Shown: positions 20,779 to 30,861 of the stretch, in pieces
How positions within the stretch are numbered: position 1 is the first letter of the stretch
Layout: each line of letters starts with the position of its first letter
NCBI GenBank assembly: GCA_965277695.1
Contig: CBDIDQ010000056.1
Coordinates: 62,001 to 126,000, forward strand
Source of the DNA: JABSOG01 sp965277695
GTDB taxonomy: Bacteria > Pseudomonadota > Gammaproteobacteria > Enterobacterales > Alteromonadaceae
Reading direction: 5' to 3'
Length of the DNA stretch: 64,000 bases
Translations under genes and position numbers: made by a program
The notes under the pieces: model-generated
Databases searched by the model: none
Told to the model about the DNA's origin: nothing
The model's input: the letters and a program-made list of their open reading frames with translations, nothing else

Positions 20779-22152
20779 ATGGCTGGGCATAACGACGCTG
20801 ACTCAAACGCCATAACAAAATATGTGGCTTTAATAGCAACGACGATATTGTTTGTCATGGTCATATGGTTTGTGGCCCACACCCAGATTTCCTTGTTTGT
20901 GTTAAACCTCGCCCAATGGGTGCTGAGGTTGCTTGCTGCTCTTTTGGAACTGTCCAAGGGCAACGAGATTGCAGAAGGCATTATTTCTTTAATCGTACCA
21001 AAAGACGTTGCAGCGGGAATTGACAACTTAATTGATATGGCTCAAAGACAGTCGCCTAAGCGGCTCACCTTTGTGCGCCTGCTGGATTGGTTAGAAGTGA
21101 TAGGATTGGTTATTCGCCTGGTCTTGCCATTGATGCTGATTTGGTCGTTAACAACCATTTGGCGGCACACCAAACCAGCCAGATTAAAACGTCGCTTTGA
21201 CATTATATCGTTGGCCAAATGGTCTATGCGTTACAACCCACAAATCAGGCCAGCTATCATAGCAAACCTGCTCGAAGTCGATCCAGATAAAGGCTCTCAC
21301 CGGCGTGAAGTCAGCCCTATACGCTTTGCCATTATGCACTCGCTCATTAGCGCCTATTCGGTAGATCTACGGGGAAAATTGGAATTTCCTATTGTGCTAC
21401 CTACATTCGACCGCAGGCTAAAAGGGAATAAAAACAGTGAACTGGTTGTCGATAAATTAAATAAAAATGGCATTGCCAGATTGCATAACCGCTGCATCCT
21501 CGATAATGACAAAGTAGAAAAAATATTCATTAACCAGCTTGGACCACTATGGCGGGAAAGCAGTCGGTTGTCGGCATGTGTGCGGTCGCTATATGCTGCT
21601 TTTATTACCTTCGCGCAAGGTGGTGAAGCATGCAAAGACACCGCAATGAAATTGTTGATGCAAATGAATCAAACTTGGCAAGCGCCAGAAAAGCGACTAT
21701 TCAGACCGGACAAACCCTGGCAAATCGATACCAAAGGAGCCGAAGAACTAATCGCCCTATATGAACATACTGCTATTGTACAAGCGGTCATCTCTGCCCA
21801 TGCCTATGAGACGACAGTCATGCAAGCGCTGCTGCAATTAGCCCGGGAAAAAGGAAAAATGGCATGCGCGTGGTTCTACTGGCTTAAATTAGTTGACCGA
21901 ACGCTGTGGTATTCCCTTCATCAGGAGGGCGGTAACTGTGGCTGGACTGAGGCTGCAGGACCCAGGGCACACAAGCTGGCTGAGGACGACGCCAAAGGTG
22001 CGATTTATCAGCCTGTAGTTGAAGAAGGCGTGCTGGCATTTTATGATTTTCTGGCTGAAACAGAAGGGTGGATACCTAAAGAAAGTGAAGTTCCGACACC
22101 ACAGTCAATAGATCAAAACCAACATAAAATACCTGTAAAGAGAGCTTTATGA
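20779..22152 (+). CDS. dotM: DotM/IcmP (TrbA)-family coupling-complex protein
   Basis: A 457-residue inner-membrane protein. Transmembrane segments lie near residues 13-35 and 110-130, followed by a large cytoplasmic domain. The C-terminal part has the family hallmarks: the HAYETTVMQALLQLARE helix, then a W-x-K-L-x-D-R-x-L-W-Y block and a GWTEAAGPRAH block. In Legionella and R64, DotM partners the DotL ATPase to receive substrates. The four-base overlap (ATGA) with dotL supports co-translation. The Dot/Icm-type assignment is strong; substrate specificity cannot be read from the sequence. Confidence 0.88.
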   Translation: MAGHNDADSNAITKYVALIATTILFVMVIWFVAHTQISLFVLNLAQWVLRLLAALLELSKGNEIAEGIISLIVPKDVAAGIDNLIDMAQRQSPKRLTFVRLLDWLEVIGLVIRLVLPLMLIWSLTTIWRHTKPARLKRRFDIISLAKWSMRYNPQIRPAIIANLLEVDPDKGSHRREVSPIRFAIMHSLISAYSVDLRGKLEFPIVLPTFDRRLKGNKNSELVVDKLNKNGIARLHNRCILDNDKVEKIFINQLGPLWRESSRLSACVRSLYAAFITFAQGGEACKDTAMKLLMQMNQTWQAPEKRLFRPDKPWQIDTKGAEELIALYEHTAIVQAVISAHAYETTVMQALLQLAREKGKMACAWFYWLKLVDRTLWYSLHQEGGNCGWTEAAGPRAHKLAEDDAKGAIYQPVVEEGVLAFYDFLAETEGWIPKESEVPTPQSIDQNQHKIPVKRAL

Positions 22153-24785
22153 GGGCACCACAAAAACATAATAAAGTTCGCAAGAATATCTATATTGATG
22201 CCCGTAGTTGGTGGCAATTTTTGTATGATGAGTTGCCGAAATATCAATATGCATCAGCAATGATTTTTTTGCTCTGCGTCGCTTCTTTCTACTATGCCGT
22301 TTTTGCTTTTGTTGCGATACCAATCATCCCAATCCTGACAGTTTGGTCATCACGATTAAAGGCCAATAAATCAATGCCGATGAACTTGCCGATTGATGTT
22401 GCCAGGTTTACTGATCAACGAGATCATCAGCCTGGTGAACGAAACAAACTGAATAAGGCGAGAGGTACAATTAATCTGGGGAACTCAATTGGAGACAGGC
22501 AAGAGATCTGGACTTTGGGTCGAAAATTGCTGACGCACTTGCTTATCTTGGGTTCGACCGGTTCTGGCAAGACCGACATGTTGCTGTCTCTTACAGGCAG
22601 TACTGCATACTCAATGGGCGGTGGTGTCATTTACATAGACGCCAAAGCCGCAAAAGAGCTTTTGTATGTATTTGCTACTATGGCGCAAATATTTGGTCGG
22701 ATAGATGATGTGCGGGTCATCAACTACTCCACTGGCAATCAAACCATCTCTCTTAGGCACTGGAAAAAAAAATCCAACACCGCCAATCCGTTTGCCAGAG
22801 GTGACGCCAATACGGGCGCACAAACATTAATGGGTTTGTTGCCCCCTTCCGGTGGCGATAATCAGTTTTTTCTCGACAGGGCGATATCAGCATTGACGGT
22901 TTTGATGCCGGTGCTGTGCGAATTGAGAGACCATGGCCATTTAAATATTTATCCATCGCTGATTGGCCATTTTATTTCCCTCAAGCGCTTCATTCAACTG
23001 GCCAATAATAAGGTCATCATGCCACCAAGAATAGGCGAACAGGACGGGGATGAATTAACCGGTGTAACGATATCAGATAAGAATCGTAGCCAAGTAATCT
23101 ATTTTTTGAAAAACTTGCAGGTTGATGATTTATCGAAGGAAGATCCAAGCAAGCACCCGGAAGAAGCCAGACGGCTTTTTGGCTATGCAGAAGGTTATTT
23201 CGCTCGAACGCTAGCCAACCTTGCGGGTACGTATGGACATATATATGAAACCGAGTTGGCGGAAGCCGAACCCACTAATGTCATTAACCAAAATCTGTTG
23301 CTCTTGGTTTTAATACCAGCGATGGAACAATCGAAAGAAGAACTGTCGGCATTAGGCAAGGTGATATTAAGTTCCATCCGAATTGCAATGTCGATGGGGC
23401 TAGGGGATGAGTCCGAAGGCGATTATGAAGATGTCATTGAGAACTTGCCTATTGACCTTAAAATTCCAAGTATCATTATTATTGATGAATATGCTCAGAT
23501 TGCGGTGCCGAATTTCAGTGTCACTGCAACTCAGGGGCGAGGACTGGGCATATCATGCGTATTTAGTGGCCAGGACCTTGCCGGCTTCTATTCTGCCGAT
23601 GAAGAAGACACGGATATGATCATCTCAAATACATTAATCAAAGTGCAAATGAGACTGGAAGATCCCAACAAAACCTGGGACGCGATTAAGACCATTGCCA
23701 GTACAATGAATGTTCACAAAGACGCCGGTGTCGAACGAGGTGTTGGCATGAGCACCTATCAAACCCAAAGTGGCGCGTCTGTCGAAAAAGCGGATCGAGT
23801 TGAATTCCTGGATTTAAAAAGGCAAATTGAGGGCGAAGCACATATTTTCTTCGATGATGAAATCATTAGAGCTAACCTTTTTCATCATGGCATTCCAAAA
23901 AGCAAGATTATCAATAATTTTCGATATAATCGAATGTTGAAAATAAAACCGCCACCAAAAGAGGTTACATTTAGATATCAGGACAATATCATCAATAATC
24001 GTCAATACCATCAATGGCTTGATGAAAACATTGTCGTTACAGGTAATGAAGACCCGTTATTCCAAGTGCTGGCAGAAAATGCCAGCAGTACAGATGAAAT
24101 TTGGCATAACCTACATTCACAAACCAATGATGAGGTTGCGGACGAGCCGAATGAAAAAGAAGATATCAATCCGGTTCAGGCAGATGATAACCAAGCGCAG
24201 CCAAATAAATCGGTAAGTACTCCTGCTGAGCCAAAGGGAAACGGTCAGGGAAATCTGCCAGAACCTGAAGAGAAAAGTGCCCCGTCGACAAATAGTACAG
24301 CCGCTACTACGCAAGCGGCGCTGACCGAGGATAAAGAAGCAATCCCGGGCGGGGAAACTACTCAACCCGCCCACCTATCGTTAAAAGAGGTTGCTGCCCA
24401 TATTAACGGCATTGTCATACCCTCCCCCATCGAAATTGCAAATGAGCCGATTGAAGTGGCCACAAATATTATGGATGCCAAGCATCCCATGGATATCTTG
24501 GAGGTATTGAGCAGGGCAGAAAACGAGTGGGTATTCAGCGTCGGTGTGGATACCGAGGGAGTATCCCTGCCCCGCAGAATATTTGATGACTTGGCAAAAA
24601 TAGATACACTCATTGGATTAAGCCAGGAAAATGCACAAGCCTCTGCGTTGTCGACGGTAGATGCTTTAACAAAGCAGGTTCATTACACCAGCGAACCAGA
24701 AATAGGCATAGAAGCAGGGGATGTAGGTAAGTTTTGGACATCGCTCAATCGTTTGAGATCTTCGCAAGAACAAGAAAGCCAGTAG
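22149..24785 (+). CDS. dotL: DotL/IcmO (TrbC)-family type IV coupling ATPase
   Basis: An 878-residue coupling protein. Two N-terminal membrane segments (about 30-65) are followed by an FtsK/VirD4-like ATPase domain with Walker A GSTGSGKT at about 135 and Walker B IIIIDEYAQ at about 440-450. The catalytic core ends near 610. The last 250 residues are acidic and rich in Pro, Gln and Glu, like the adaptor-binding tail of DotL, and end in a predicted globular patch. It drives substrate delivery to the conjugation channel. It is the last gene of the operon that starts at 18165. Confidence 0.9.
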   Translation: MRAPQKHNKVRKNIYIDARSWWQFLYDELPKYQYASAMIFLLCVASFYYAVFAFVAIPIIPILTVWSSRLKANKSMPMNLPIDVARFTDQRDHQPGERNKLNKARGTINLGNSIGDRQEIWTLGRKLLTHLLILGSTGSGKTDMLLSLTGSTAYSMGGGVIYIDAKAAKELLYVFATMAQIFGRIDDVRVINYSTGNQTISLRHWKKKSNTANPFARGDANTGAQTLMGLLPPSGGDNQFFLDRAISALTVLMPVLCELRDHGHLNIYPSLIGHFISLKRFIQLANNKVIMPPRIGEQDGDELTGVTISDKNRSQVIYFLKNLQVDDLSKEDPSKHPEEARRLFGYAEGYFARTLANLAGTYGHIYETELAEAEPTNVINQNLLLLVLIPAMEQSKEELSALGKVILSSIRIAMSMGLGDESEGDYEDVIENLPIDLKIPSIIIIDEYAQIAVPNFSVTATQGRGLGISCVFSGQDLAGFYSADEEDTDMIISNTLIKVQMRLEDPNKTWDAIKTIASTMNVHKDAGVERGVGMSTYQTQSGASVEKADRVEFLDLKRQIEGEAHIFFDDEIIRANLFHHGIPKSKIINNFRYNRMLKIKPPPKEVTFRYQDNIINNRQYHQWLDENIVVTGNEDPLFQVLAENASSTDEIWHNLHSQTNDEVADEPNEKEDINPVQADDNQAQPNKSVSTPAEPKGNGQGNLPEPEEKSAPSTNSTAATTQAALTEDKEAIPGGETTQPAHLSLKEVAAHINGIVIPSPIEIANEPIEVATNIMDAKHPMDILEVLSRAENEWVFSVGVDTEGVSLPRRIFDDLAKIDTLIGLSQENAQASALSTVDALTKQVHYTSEPEIGIEAGDVGKFWTSLNRLRSSQEQESQ

Positions 24786-24885
24786 AAACATGTTCAGGTA
24801 TTTATTTTAAAACTATTACCTACCTAACCCGCTAATAAGGATTGTTTATGCCAAACTGTTGAGAAAACGACACAAATGTCACTTG

Positions 24886-25011
24886 AACCATAAGCTGTCA
24901 TTGGGATAGTGGTTAAGTTATTGATTATATATGACCCCAAAATGAACTGAGAACGAAAATTTTAACTATAACTTGTCATTGTGAAGCTGTTTTTAACCAT
25001 AAGCTGTCATT
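24886..25011 (+). repeat. Iteron-like repeats, left set (3 copies)
   Basis: Three 17-bp copies at 24886-24902, 24964-24980 and 24995-25011 have consensus AACCATAAGCTGTCATT; the middle one differs at three positions. The same motif in reverse orientation recurs four times at 32898-32976. Initiator-binding iterons have this look, but spacing here is irregular (78 and 31 bp), suggesting a decayed or regulatory set. It lies in the 24786-25158 gap, just upstream of the TPR-CHAT gene. Confidence 0.75.
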
Positions 25012-25158
25012 TTGTAAAATCAAAAATCTTCACTTTTTTATAAAATCTATACTAAGATTTCAATTAAAGCGTGACGTTGAATAAAGCTGTTATGTAAAGT
25101 ATTAGCAAAATTCAATAACCGCAATGCACAAAACAATTCTGATTAAAGGATTTTATCT

Positions 25159-28100
25159 ATGGAAAAAGAAGCAGCAATCTCCCATTTTAGAGCCCGTGTG
25201 CGCAATGTATGTAAACAACTGGCATTATCTGCGACATTGTTGGAATTTTCCTATGTTGCTTATGAATTGCAAAATGATAAGGAGGATAGTATTGATGAAA
25301 GCGAAGTCAAAATAGTGCTCACAACCTTAGATCTTGCAAATAGCAAGATAAGCTCAATTAAATTCCTATTGCAACACATTAGTATGGAGGAATCAACGTC
25401 TACAGTACTGCAGCAATATCTGGAGGAGTGTGATGCCCTTGACGGGTGGCTGGTAGTGTTACTGTACAACAGTAACACGTCAATCTTCGAATATTTCTCG
25501 TATCTTGGGGTAGCTAGTCAAGAAGTTCTCAGCCAGCTTTACATACATAGTGAATTAATTCAGACTAATCCAGTTTTTTGTCCTGTATCTTTTTTAGATG
25601 TAGCGAAAAACATAAACGCTAAGAATTTTCTGCAAGTACTTGTTACTTCAGATACCATAAAATCGACACTTTCATGTATCTCCAAAGCCTATACAAAATT
25701 AGTTGAATCTGAATCGAGTTCAGCCTCTGAGCTTAAAGATACATTTGTAGAGTTCTCACTTGGCATTGACAGCGTCGTGGACCTCCCCGTCATAGATAAC
25801 ATTCTATTGCAGCAGGTCCAAATGGCCAGCGATATCATTTCAAAATTCAGATCACTGGGCAGTGATGAAAATGAAGATACGCATCTATTATATTCATATA
25901 CAATTCTTGTATCTAATTTAGCAATTTCCACATCTGTACTTTCGGACAATGATGATACTTTCGAATCTAGTATTGACAAAATGGCCTATCAACAACTTGT
26001 CCTTTTTAAGAATGCTCAAAGTAGAACATTGAATCTCCCCTTGCTGCAAATTCATAAGATTAACATCAGGCTACAATATCATCTGAGAAAGCTCATTAAC
26101 GCTTCACAAAGGGCAGGCGATGTATACCAAATATGCGACAAGGCACACGAGCTGTCGATACTTTTGAGACGAACACCACCACCTGCTGGAGATGTTAATA
26201 AGTCTTTGGAAGTCATCGACTTTGCAATCGAGAATGCAGCCGAGCTTCCAGATGATATTCGCGCTGGTTTGTTCAACTCTCGTGGCATATCAATGCGATA
26301 TGCTGAACGATTTGAAGAGTCACTTGTGAGTTATCGTATGGCACGGGATTTAACAAATTACCATGAAAACCTTGGCAAATTTCTGTTGTACCTCCTAAAC
26401 ATAGGAGTTTGTATAGCGGAAACTGAGTTAATTGACGAATCGAAAAATCGAGCGGAAGCTGAGCAGGCTCTTGATCAGGTGTTAAGGGCTTTTGAGGCTC
26501 GTCCTGATCAAGTCGAGCAATACGTAAATGCGACGTTCATGCAAGCTCGGATCCTCTACTATAAAGGTGCGGGTAAACGAAGTTATGTATTGAACCTTCT
26601 CGAAAGAGCGTTAGATTACATAGTCTCGCAAAAACATCTTAAGCAGTCTGAATTAGCGAATAAAGTGCTTTCTATTGCTTTACATTGGATTAATAGGGAC
26701 CCCTCAAGCGCAGCTCGCCATGAGATTTTAGATTGGCTACACCGATATCAGTCAATAGTAAATGAAGCCACTATAAGCAAGTATGAGACTGCTATTGAGC
26801 GAATTTTAATGGGGGATTATAGTCAACCAGAAGTTTCATTAATGGATGAAAATAGTATAGATAGAATTAACATTTGGACTATGCTTCATGCTGGCCTACG
26901 TATACGGTTAATTGAAGCTGTACTAGGCGAAGACGAGGACTTTGTATATGCCAATTCTGACGTGCTTTTAAACCCGATCGTTCTAAATGAGATAGAAGCC
27001 TTTGTTTTAAATACATCTAGTGATAATGAAAATCAGATTGCCCTTTCGCTAGAATATCTTCAGGAAATTATCAAAAAGAGGAATAGGGAGGCGTTTGCAC
27101 AAACTGACGAAGTAGCGACAAAGAGTGATAAAGTGGCATTAAACAAAGGCCGTATTTCATCAATTCTACACAATATGCAGGAGATTTTTATAGAGAGAAA
27201 GTGGTCGCGAACAATTCAATTGTTACGCGAACGCAATTTTTTACAAATAGAAATGGTGAAGTCTCTAAACCAAATTGGCGATATTTTTAAATTAGATGAG
27301 CCACTCGGCGAAGGTGCGTGTGCTTTATATTCCCATGCGAAGCTCATAGAACTTATCTGTAATTTCGGTGAAGAACAAATACAAGAGTTCTTCTCTGAAG
27401 GTGATTTGAAGTTTTCTGTTAATGGTGCAGCTCAAAGAATTGTTCTACTCAATTCGTGGCAACAAGCAGATATCGTTCTTCAGCTACATCCACATTTGAT
27501 GCAAAAGAGTTGTCTAAAATTACTCCGACAAGAAGTGTCGGAATACCACAATGATAATTCAGTTTGGCATGATGCCTTAGCGTTTATCGAGTGGCGCCGA
27601 AACCATAAAGATGACAATTTGGGTAATTTTATTGATGAATACAACAAAAAGAAAAACATTCAACTCAATCGTTTACTAAATGCTGAGAGCACCTCTGACC
27701 TGCTTAAGCTGGCTCAATCAACACCTACCAATAAAAGACACAACGTAGAACAGCGCATTGAAGCAGGACTTTCAAGTGAACTGCGCACAAACTTCGTATC
27801 CAGAAGCCTTATTATAGCAAGTGTATTATATAATTTGAGAAATTCTGAATGGATAAGTGAAACATCAAGTACACTTAATCCTTCTATGAGTGATCTAATT
27901 GAGCTGCGAGACATTAAGAAATTTGCAGCTCGTTTCGAACTATCTGCAAAGGGGGAAGAGCTTGTTCACAATATGGAGCAGGAAGCCTTTCGCTCGATTG
28001 TTATCATCATTAATTTTGTTCTAGAAACCTTTCCAGAAGATGCAAAAAATTCTTCGTGTTTTTTAGAGACTGTTCAAATCGTTCGTGACAGAGTTGCTAT

Positions 28101-30813
28101 TGAGAATTATGGTTACACAATTCCAGCTTTTTATATCACTGAGAACCAAGAAGCTCAACGTGTGATTGGGAATGTGATGAAAGAATATGATGCTGATGAG
28201 GTATCGAACCAGCAGCTAGGGGCAAGAATTGATATGTTGTTATGTCAACCAAACATTTCTGCTAACCTCAGCTTAAAAGTGCCATTAAAAATATATCTAG
28301 CCAAATGCCTTTTTGATGAAGGGTTAGCTCCAGGATGGAAGCGTTATAAGGCAGCCTCGGTCCTCGGTGCTTTATTACTCGAAGACTTAAGTGACGTGGT
28401 CAATGACGAAATGGTGACAAGTATAAAGGCTGAGTATCTGATGATGCTCGTAACTCTCCCTGGAATGGAAGGTGAGGTTTTTTCCAATGCGGTTTGTTCA
28501 TTGACACTCAATATTTTGGAGCAAAAAGCAAGTCTTTCACCTCAAAGGTTGGCTATGGTGACTGTTGCAGGTCTAGACGGCGTTAATCTTCAGATGCAGC
28601 TGGCAGCTAAAGCGCAAATAAACGGACTTGATTACGGAATAAATCCTCTCGAGACAATGAATGTGATGTGGCAAAAAACTTTAGAGCGCAGCACCGTACA
28701 ATCACCTGAGCTATCTTGGGCGCAGGCCAAAATTCAATGGATCATAGCAGGGTTTGATGTTCAATCCCGCCCTGAAGAGTTTGACACTAATCTTGCGCAA
28801 ATGTGTGAAACATTGTCTACCAGTTTTGATGCAGCAGCAGACACATTGAAACCCGAAGATATTTCAACCTTTGCGTGGTCGTTGTATCAAATAAATTTAG
28901 CCCAATATAGGACAACAATCTCATATCAGAACTACAAGGCACCCTTTGCACATGCAATCATTGAAAGTGTCTTAAGAAGACTTCACACGCTACGTTCAGA
29001 TGAACGATGGAAAGATGTGATTCTAGCAGCAAAGATCGATAGGCTTATAGCTCTTGCTACAATAAGGGATGTACGGGATCCGGATAAATGTGACTTCCAT
29101 CACGCGACTGAATATATGTTAACCGGCTGGCAACTTTTAGGAACGGATTTTGATCCAGAAGCCGCATGCCATGAGCTTTCAATTATTGCTCAAACACTTA
29201 TCCGCGAGTGTGAATTCGAAATGGCTGATAAAGTACACGCCAGATTGTTTGAGGTACTTCCATTTCTTGTCCAATATTCGACTAGCTCAACGCGCCAATC
29301 GAACGTGCATAACAGAATCTCTAAGTGTTCACGTGAGTGGGCGTTTGTCAAGTTTCACCTTAATAGATCGCAAGAAGCAATCGCTGTCTTAGCTGCTAGT
29401 CGTGCACAATTGCTTCGTGAGAGGTTGACTATGACGCGAAACTCTCGAAATCAGAGCGATATTGACCTTTATCGTGAAGCAATAGCAACACTTGATAGTA
29501 GTTTAGAAAAATTGTTAGACGCCGATGAATCAAAATTTTTAGCACCTGAACTCTCAATAATAGCCACAGCAAAAGAACAAATGCATACTGCGAGATGGCG
29601 ATTATCTGCTAGCAACCCTCTTGTATTAAATCAGTTCTCTTGGGAACAATTGTCGGTAGAGCGTCCAATTATTGTGCTTTTCGCGGCAGAAGACCAACCT
29701 ATTCTAATAGTAGGCGCAAGCAAACTGCACGAAGGCGATGAAGTTCAACGACAATGGAAAGCAAAAGATCTCGGCAAAATTTGCAGTGAAAATGAAATCA
29801 TTATGGGTATTTCTGGTGAGAGAGGCTGGTTGAAGAGTCATGCCCATTCTACTAATCCCCAAGCTGTATTGACTGAATTGTCACGAATGTTGTTGCCTTC
29901 AATACTAGAGCTCCTTGAAAGTTTATGCATTCCAAAAGGAACAACACTCAGCTACTGTGGCTATGGTATTTTTTCAGCTATGCCAATTTCAGCACTGGGT
30001 GATCATGAAACCCTTGGAGATCTCTACCCAATTGAGATTGTGGGAGTTTATGATGATACATCTAAAGATATACAGTCTAATACCCTAGATGCACACGCTA
30101 GCATAACTGTTTTCGACGACCCGTCTGAGGACTTGGCTGCTGGCGCTTTGGATCTCGAGATTTTACAAAATCATGGATTTACTCAAGACAGCTTTGCTGG
30201 GTCTGAAGCTTCGCGTCAGCGATTTACCAATGCTCTGAAAGAAAGTCATCGAATTCATTTTTCAGGACATAGCGTGTTTGACGCTCAGAATGTTTCAAGT
30301 TCTTATTTGTTATTAGCCAACAACGAAAGGATTTTAGCCAGCGAATTGATGCTTATGATCCAGCATGGAAAAGTTCGTGAAGTTTTCTTATCCTCTTGTG
30401 CTGCGGGCGTTATTGGAGATGGTGTAACCGATGAATATGAAGGGTTAGCGACTAGTATGCTCGTAGCAGGGGCGGAAACAGTTATTAGTGCTCTTTGGCC
30501 TGTCAATCAGATTCCAACAGCTTTATTATCGCTATATTACTATCAAGCACAAAGAGACGAGGGTCTGTCACCGGCAACAGCTTTAGCATCAGCTCAAACA
30601 AGATTGAGGCGAACGACAACAAAGCAAGCAGAAGCACTCCTTAAATCTAGCCAATATTCTAACGCTCTGGGACTAGGACAACTAAAGGGAATTCAAGCCA
30701 GAGACTTATCTAGTGTTTCAACACTACAAAGTCAAAAGTCGGATAATTTTGCAGAACAACCTTTTGCTGATAGTAAACATTGGGCGGGATTTTATTGTCT
30801 TAAATTAGCTTAA
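25159..30813 (+). CDS. TPR-like repeat protein with C-terminal CHAT (caspase-like) protease domain
   Basis: An 1884-residue protein. The long N-terminal part is all-helical; a TPR-like pair is visible around residues 360-430 (FNSRGISMRYAERFEESLVSYRMARDL). The last 330 residues form a CHAT domain with the caspase-type dyad: His in HFSGHS at about 1704 and Cys in FLSSCAAG at about 1747, then the family's LWPVNQ and YY segments. CHAT proteases paired with TPR arrays act as effectors in type III CRISPR and other bacterial immune systems. It has an AAAGGA ribosome-binding site and is followed after 48 bp by a TIR gene. The pair is flanked by matching iterons. A defence role is inferred from domains. 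Confidence 0.85.
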   Translation: MEKEAAISHFRARVRNVCKQLALSATLLEFSYVAYELQNDKEDSIDESEVKIVLTTLDLANSKISSIKFLLQHISMEESTSTVLQQYLEECDALDGWLVVLLYNSNTSIFEYFSYLGVASQEVLSQLYIHSELIQTNPVFCPVSFLDVAKNINAKNFLQVLVTSDTIKSTLSCISKAYTKLVESESSSASELKDTFVEFSLGIDSVVDLPVIDNILLQQVQMASDIISKFRSLGSDENEDTHLLYSYTILVSNLAISTSVLSDNDDTFESSIDKMAYQQLVLFKNAQSRTLNLPLLQIHKINIRLQYHLRKLINASQRAGDVYQICDKAHELSILLRRTPPPAGDVNKSLEVIDFAIENAAELPDDIRAGLFNSRGISMRYAERFEESLVSYRMARDLTNYHENLGKFLLYLLNIGVCIAETELIDESKNRAEAEQALDQVLRAFEARPDQVEQYVNATFMQARILYYKGAGKRSYVLNLLERALDYIVSQKHLKQSELANKVLSIALHWINRDPSSAARHEILDWLHRYQSIVNEATISKYETAIERILMGDYSQPEVSLMDENSIDRINIWTMLHAGLRIRLIEAVLGEDEDFVYANSDVLLNPIVLNEIEAFVLNTSSDNENQIALSLEYLQEIIKKRNREAFAQTDEVATKSDKVALNKGRISSILHNMQEIFIERKWSRTIQLLRERNFLQIEMVKSLNQIGDIFKLDEPLGEGACALYSHAKLIELICNFGEEQIQEFFSEGDLKFSVNGAAQRIVLLNSWQQADIVLQLHPHLMQKSCLKLLRQEVSEYHNDNSVWHDALAFIEWRRNHKDDNLGNFIDEYNKKKNIQLNRLLNAESTSDLLKLAQSTPTNKRHNVEQRIEAGLSSELRTNFVSRSLIIASVLYNLRNSEWISETSSTLNPSMSDLIELRDIKKFAARFELSAKGEELVHNMEQEAFRSIVIIINFVLETFPEDAKNSSCFLETVQIVRDRVAIENYGYTIPAFYITENQEAQRVIGNVMKEYDADEVSNQQLGARIDMLLCQPNISANLSLKVPLKIYLAKCLFDEGLAPGWKRYKAASVLGALLLEDLSDVVNDEMVTSIKAEYLMMLVTLPGMEGEVFSNAVCSLTLNILEQKASLSPQRLAMVTVAGLDGVNLQMQLAAKAQINGLDYGINPLETMNVMWQKTLERSTVQSPELSWAQAKIQWIIAGFDVQSRPEEFDTNLAQMCETLSTSFDAAADTLKPEDISTFAWSLYQINLAQYRTTISYQNYKAPFAHAIIESVLRRLHTLRSDERWKDVILAAKIDRLIALATIRDVRDPDKCDFHHATEYMLTGWQLLGTDFDPEAACHELSIIAQTLIRECEFEMADKVHARLFEVLPFLVQYSTSSTRQSNVHNRISKCSREWAFVKFHLNRSQEAIAVLAASRAQLLRERLTMTRNSRNQSDIDLYREAIATLDSSLEKLLDADESKFLAPELSIIATAKEQMHTARWRLSASNPLVLNQFSWEQLSVERPIIVLFAAEDQPILIVGASKLHEGDEVQRQWKAKDLGKICSENEIIMGISGERGWLKSHAHSTNPQAVLTELSRMLLPSILELLESLCIPKGTTLSYCGYGIFSAMPISALGDHETLGDLYPIEIVGVYDDTSKDIQSNTLDAHASITVFDDPSEDLAAGALDLEILQNHGFTQDSFAGSEASRQRFTNALKESHRIHFSGHSVFDAQNVSSSYLLLANNERILASELMLMIQHGKVREVFLSSCAAGVIGDGVTDEYEGLATSMLVAGAETVISALWPVNQIPTALLSLYYYQAQRDEGLSPATALASAQTRLRRTTTKQAEALLKSSQYSNALGLGQLKGIQARDLSSVSTLQSQKSDNFAEQPFADSKHWAGFYCLKLA

Positions 30814-30861
30814 GTGACGGCACGCCTAGTGAGCAAATTCCAAATTTTAATAAGGATTAGA

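Noticed and set aside
25124..25315. Short ORF overlapping the CHAT gene start
   Set aside because: Out of frame with the strong CHAT frame and without its own ribosome-binding site.
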